Assembly: GCF_022271405.1 (NCBI RefSeq)
Contig: NZ_JAJNAL010000029.1
Span: forward strand, 1 to 64,000
Direction: 5' to 3'
Length of the DNA stretch: 64,000 nt
Origin: Rhodopseudomonas infernalis
GTDB lineage: Bacteria; Pseudomonadota; Alphaproteobacteria; Rhizobiales; Xanthobacteraceae
A program made the translations under genes and the position numbers. Positions 61,672-64,000 of this stretch are shown here, in pieces (the first letter of the stretch is position 1; each line of letters opens with the position of its first letter). The notes under the pieces were generated by a model. It searched no databases and was not told the origin of the DNA. It saw nothing but the letters and a program-made list of their open reading frames with translations.

Positions 61672-62043
61672 ATGAGCCTCTGCGTCGCGTCCGCCGGCGT
61701 CGTCAAGACGCTTGCGCTCGCAGCGTTCACGCTGACCTGGACGCATTCGATCGAGAAGACCGAATGGCAGGAAGACTGGCGCGTCACGCCGCAGGGACTC
61801 GAACTGACACAGGCCCGCGTCAAAGGCACCGGCGCCGGCATGGAGCCGCCGCCCGAGGCGCGGCTGATTAAGGGCTGGTTTCAATGGTCGCCGCATCAGT
61901 CGCCGCATCGAGAGGTGATCCTCGGCAATTCGGGGATGGCGGGTGAGTGGCGGATCTGCAGCGACGGCGCGTGCAGGACGCTGTCGCAGATCATCGGCCA
62001 CGACGTAGGCCCGCATCCGACGACGATGATCGCGTGCAAGTGA
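61672..62043 (+). CDS. DUF1850 protein of the TRAP-TAXI operon
   Basis: This 123-residue protein has an N-terminal hydrophobic stretch (about 7-22, possible signal) and the DUF1850 core. FTLTWTHSIEKTEWQEDWRV, the GTGAGMEPPPEA segment and the two C-terminal cysteines (RICSDGACRTL) are visible. DUF1850 genes nearly always follow TAXI-type permeases, as here (24 bp gap), yet their role in transport is unknown. The core should sit in the periplasm. Confidence 0.9.
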   Translation: MSLCVASAGVVKTLALAAFTLTWTHSIEKTEWQEDWRVTPQGLELTQARVKGTGAGMEPPPEARLIKGWFQWSPHQSPHREVILGNSGMAGEWRICSDGACRTLSQIIGHDVGPHPTTMIACK

Positions 62044-62050
62044 CGGAGCT

Positions 62051-62129
62051 GTAGCCCGGATGGAGCGAAGCGAAATCCGGGTTCTTTGATCGTTTGTCCC
62101 GGATTGCGCTTCGCTCCATCCGGGCTACA
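62051..62129. repeat. Dispersed palindromic repeat, family D
   Basis: GTAGCCCGGATGGAGCGAAG and GCGCTTCGCTCCATCCGGGC form a near-perfect inverted repeat with about 25 bp inside. This is a widespread type of intergenic element in the family. It directly follows the DUF1850 stop. Confidence 0.85.
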
Positions 62130-62165
62130 AGGCTTCCCCTGACGTAACGACGAAAGAGAGCACGC

Positions 62166-62969
62166 ATGCCACGACTGCAAGGCAAGACCGCGCTGGTGGT
62201 CGGGGCCGGTTCGATCGGGCCGGGCTGGGGCAACGGCAAGGCGACCGCGGTGACGTTCGCGCGTGAGGGGGCGCAGGTGTTTTGCGTCGACCGCAATGCC
62301 GAGGCGGCGGAGGAAACCGCCAGCCTGATCACCGGCACCGGCGGCCGGGCGGTCGCCTTCGCCGCCGACGTGTCGCGCGCCGCGGATGTCGAGGCGATGG
62401 TCAAGGCCTGCATGGAGGCGTACGGCAAGATCGACGTGCTCGACAACAATGTGGGCATCGCCGAGACCGGCAGCGTGGTCGAAGTGGCCGAGGCGGATTG
62501 GGATCGCGTCTTCGCCGTCAACCTCAAGAGCGCGTTCCTGGCGATGAAGCACGTCATTCCGATCATGCAGCGGCAGGGCGGCGGTTCGATCATCAACATC
62601 TCGTCGATCGCCGCGATCCGCCATCTCGGCATCTCCTACGTCACCTATGCGGCGTCGAAAGCCGCCATGAATGCGATGACGCGGACCACGGCGGTGGAAT
62701 ACGCCAAGGACCACATCCGGGTGAACGCGATCCTCCCGGGCCTGATGAAGACCCCGATGGTCGCGCACTCCGCCGGCCTCGCCGCGAGCTACGCCGGCGG
62801 CGACGTCGACGCGATGTGGCGCGCCCGCGACGCTCAGGTGCCGATGGGCCATATGGGCGAAGCCTGGGACGTCGCGAACGCTGCGCTGTTCCTGGCCAGC
62901 GACGAGTCGAAATATGTCACCGGACTTGAAATGGTGGTCGACGGCGGGCTCACGTTGAAGGTGAATTAG
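62166..62969 (+). CDS. Short-chain dehydrogenase/reductase (SDR)
   Basis: This 267-residue classical SDR has the cofactor loop GAGSIGPGWGNG (about 13-24, longer and Gly/Pro-rich compared with TGxxxGxG), the acidic CVDRN for NAD preference, NNVG instead of NNAG, and IINISSIAA. The catalytic Tyr-Lys lies in SYVTYAASKAAMN and a C-terminal ESKYVTGLEMVVDGG ends the fold. The WGNG text is typical of a subgroup acting on unknown alcohols. GAGAG precedes the ATG. It may be unrelated to the TRAP operon. Confidence 0.92.
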   Translation: MPRLQGKTALVVGAGSIGPGWGNGKATAVTFAREGAQVFCVDRNAEAAEETASLITGTGGRAVAFAADVSRAADVEAMVKACMEAYGKIDVLDNNVGIAETGSVVEVAEADWDRVFAVNLKSAFLAMKHVIPIMQRQGGGSIINISSIAAIRHLGISYVTYAASKAAMNAMTRTTAVEYAKDHIRVNAILPGLMKTPMVAHSAGLAASYAGGDVDAMWRARDAQVPMGHMGEAWDVANAALFLASDESKYVTGLEMVVDGGLTLKVN

Positions 62970-62982
62970 GGTGAGTATCGGC

Positions 62983-63078
62983 CGTCATCTTGAGCCGCGA
63001 GCGCAGCGAGCCTCGAAGGATGACCGACGTGTGTACTTGCGGCTCATCCTTCGAGGCGCGCGCACTTCAGCATGACGG
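62983..63078. repeat. Palindromic repeat, family E
   Basis: GTCATCTTGAGCCGCGAGCG on one side and GCGCGCACTTCAGCATGACG on the other, with two central inverted arms around CGAAGGATGA and TCATCCTTCG. It lies between the SDR and the TPR protein gene and may reach into the untranslated leader of the latter. Confidence 0.75.
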
Positions 63079-63110
63079 AGCGTGCGTTGACGTTCAGGAT
63101 GGATCGCGTG

Positions 63111-63872
63111 ATGCAGCGTTTTCCCGCCACAGCGTTGCTTCTTGCCTTCGCAGCGCTCATCTGCGCGCCCGCACTCGCCACCACGCCCGACGCGATCGAC
63201 GATCCGACCATAGACCCCGCGCCGTGCCTTGCCGCGGTGAATCCGGACGAGGCAGAGCGCACCATCACGCTATGCAGCGGGCTGATCGCCAGCAAGAGGA
63301 CCGAACGCGACGATCGTATCAAGGGGTTGATTGCGCGAGGCAGTGCGTTCGCCCGCACGCAGCAGATCGATCGTGCGCTGGTCGATTACGACGACGCGCT
63401 GCGGCTCGATCCCAAGCAGCCCGATGTTCTGAATGCGCGCGGCGAGGTCTGGCGTCTTAAGGGTGACAGGCCGAAGGCGCTGGCGGATTTCTCCGCCGCG
63501 CTGAAGCTGCAGCCGGATCATGTCGGCGCACGCACCAATCACAAGGCGCTGGCGACAGAGCTGGAGCAGCTCGGCGTTCAAAAAGCGATCGATGGCAAGC
63601 CGAGCTTCGACTGCCGCCGCGCCCGCCGCGCCGTCGAGAAGGCGATCTGTGCCGACCGTGACCTCGCCAATCTGGATCGTGAGGTTCACGTGATGTATCA
63701 GCGCTTGCTGCAGGATTACGCGAAGGGGAGGCCGGCAGAATTGCAGGCGCTGAAGCGCGCGCAGGACAAGTTTCTCGCGCGGCGGAATACAGCTTACGGA
63801 AAGCCCGGCTACGACCTGCGGGCTGCGATGAAGGGGCGGCTGCAGCAGCTTTCCGGTGTCGACGCGCATTGA
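63111..63872 (+). CDS. Exported TPR protein with LprI-type (DUF1311) C-terminus
   Basis: This protein of about 253 residues has a signal peptide (RFPATALLLAFAALICAPALA). A cysteine pair (PAPCLAAVNPDEAERTITLC) is followed by TPR repeats (about 60-140, LVDYDDALRLDPKQPDVLNA). The C-terminal DUF1311/LprI domain has FDCRRARRAVEKAICADRDL and MYQRLLQD. LprI-like domains inhibit lysozyme or appear in envelope proteins. The start is uncertain: ATG 63111 gives the best signal peptide, while ATG 63099 and 63072 are in frame upstream. Confidence 0.85.
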   Translation: MQRFPATALLLAFAALICAPALATTPDAIDDPTIDPAPCLAAVNPDEAERTITLCSGLIASKRTERDDRIKGLIARGSAFARTQQIDRALVDYDDALRLDPKQPDVLNARGEVWRLKGDRPKALADFSAALKLQPDHVGARTNHKALATELEQLGVQKAIDGKPSFDCRRARRAVEKAICADRDLANLDREVHVMYQRLLQDYAKGRPAELQALKRAQDKFLARRNTAYGKPGYDLRAAMKGRLQQLSGVDAH

Positions 63873-63879
63873 GTTGTGC

Positions 63880-63960
63880 CGTCATTGCGAGCGCAGCGAA
63901 GCAATCCAGCTCCGTGTGCCGGTCTGGATTGCTTCGTCGCTTCGCTCCTCGCAATGACGG
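63880..63960. repeat. Dispersed palindromic repeat, family C (complete copy)
   Basis: GTCATTGCGAGCGCAGCGAA and TTCGCTCCTCGCAATGAC are near-perfect reverse complements, with GCAATCCAG and CTGGATTGC as inner arms. A half copy lies at 2871-2905. The last 40 bases of the window after it hold no feature that I can call. Confidence 0.85.
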
Positions 63961-64000
63961 CTGAGCCTAATCGCGTCGTGGGATTGAGCCGCCACTTGCA

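Noticed and set aside
59518-62016. Long minus-strand frame opposite the TRAP permease
   Set aside because: Arg/His/Asp/Gln-rich shadow of a definite membrane protein gene.

Overview
The window looks like a stretch of chromosome from a high-GC alphaproteobacterium of the Nitrobacteraceae (Bradyrhizobiaceae), most likely a Rhodopseudomonas palustris-type bacterium. This is inferred from gene content, not from a search. The content includes a Shemin-type HemA behind a FixK/FNR box, homospermidine synthase, a TRAP-TAXI transporter with a DUF1850 partner, DUF3551 and UPF0262 proteins, and the murA-DUF2948-hisD-UPF0262-phosphatase-maf-yacG neighbourhood. Intergenic gaps are full of the palindromic repeats usual in these genomes. 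I see no rRNA, CRISPR array, intact prophage or intact insertion sequence.

Layout. 0-6.5 kb: an MHS-type MFS permease, a LuxR-type response regulator and a giant hybrid kinase fused to a sodium/solute symporter domain (CbrA/CrbS architecture). 6.8-12.6 kb: hemA, an MBL-fold hydrolase, a chemoreceptor and an outer-membrane beta-barrel. 12.9-18 kb: a probable Zur-controlled zinc-uptake locus with a small His-rich membrane protein, an ATPase, a permease, a His-loop binding protein, a CobW-type GTPase and a WD40 protein. 18-25.6 kb: an MgtC-like protein, homospermidine synthase, two overlapping Rnk-like proteins, a RidA protein, a soluble histidine kinase and an AraC regulator. 25.6-28.5 kb: tRNA-Thr, a SnoaL-like protein and a small protein translationally coupled to a cNMP/thioredoxin-fold/flavoprotein fusion. 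29-36.3 kb: DUF3551, then the murA to yacG housekeeping group, interrupted by an AAA ATPase. 36.4-37.7 kb: tRNA-Phe followed by a small foreign-looking patch with an HTH repressor. 37.7-40.7 kb: bioFDA. 40.9-47.6 kb: an amidase-TetR pair divergent from a BMP-type nucleoside ABC transporter, with a sigma-54 promoter candidate on each side. 47.7-53.7 kb: a 50-residue zinc ribbon, a HAD phosphatase, a thioesterase, a Nudix hydrolase, secreted proteins of unknown function and a degenerate receiver-EAL protein. 54-64 kb: an orphan TctC-type binding protein, PhoD, an MFS permease, the TRAP-TAXI operon with DUF1850, an SDR and a TPR-LprI protein.

The most informative systems are these. The zinc locus has a 17-bp Zur-like palindrome on its promoter. 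The divergent sigma-54 promoters suggest that amide hydrolysis and nucleoside uptake are co-induced under nitrogen limitation. The FixK/FNR box lies 41.5 bp from the inferred hemA start point. The flavoprotein fusion has lost the thioredoxin-reductase cysteine pair. Several genes are joined by 4-base ATGA overlaps (bioF/D/A, amidase-tetR, hisD-UPF0262, cobW-WD40, the two Rnk-like genes, ABC ATPase-permease-permease, small protein-flavoprotein), which marks them as tightly coupled operons.
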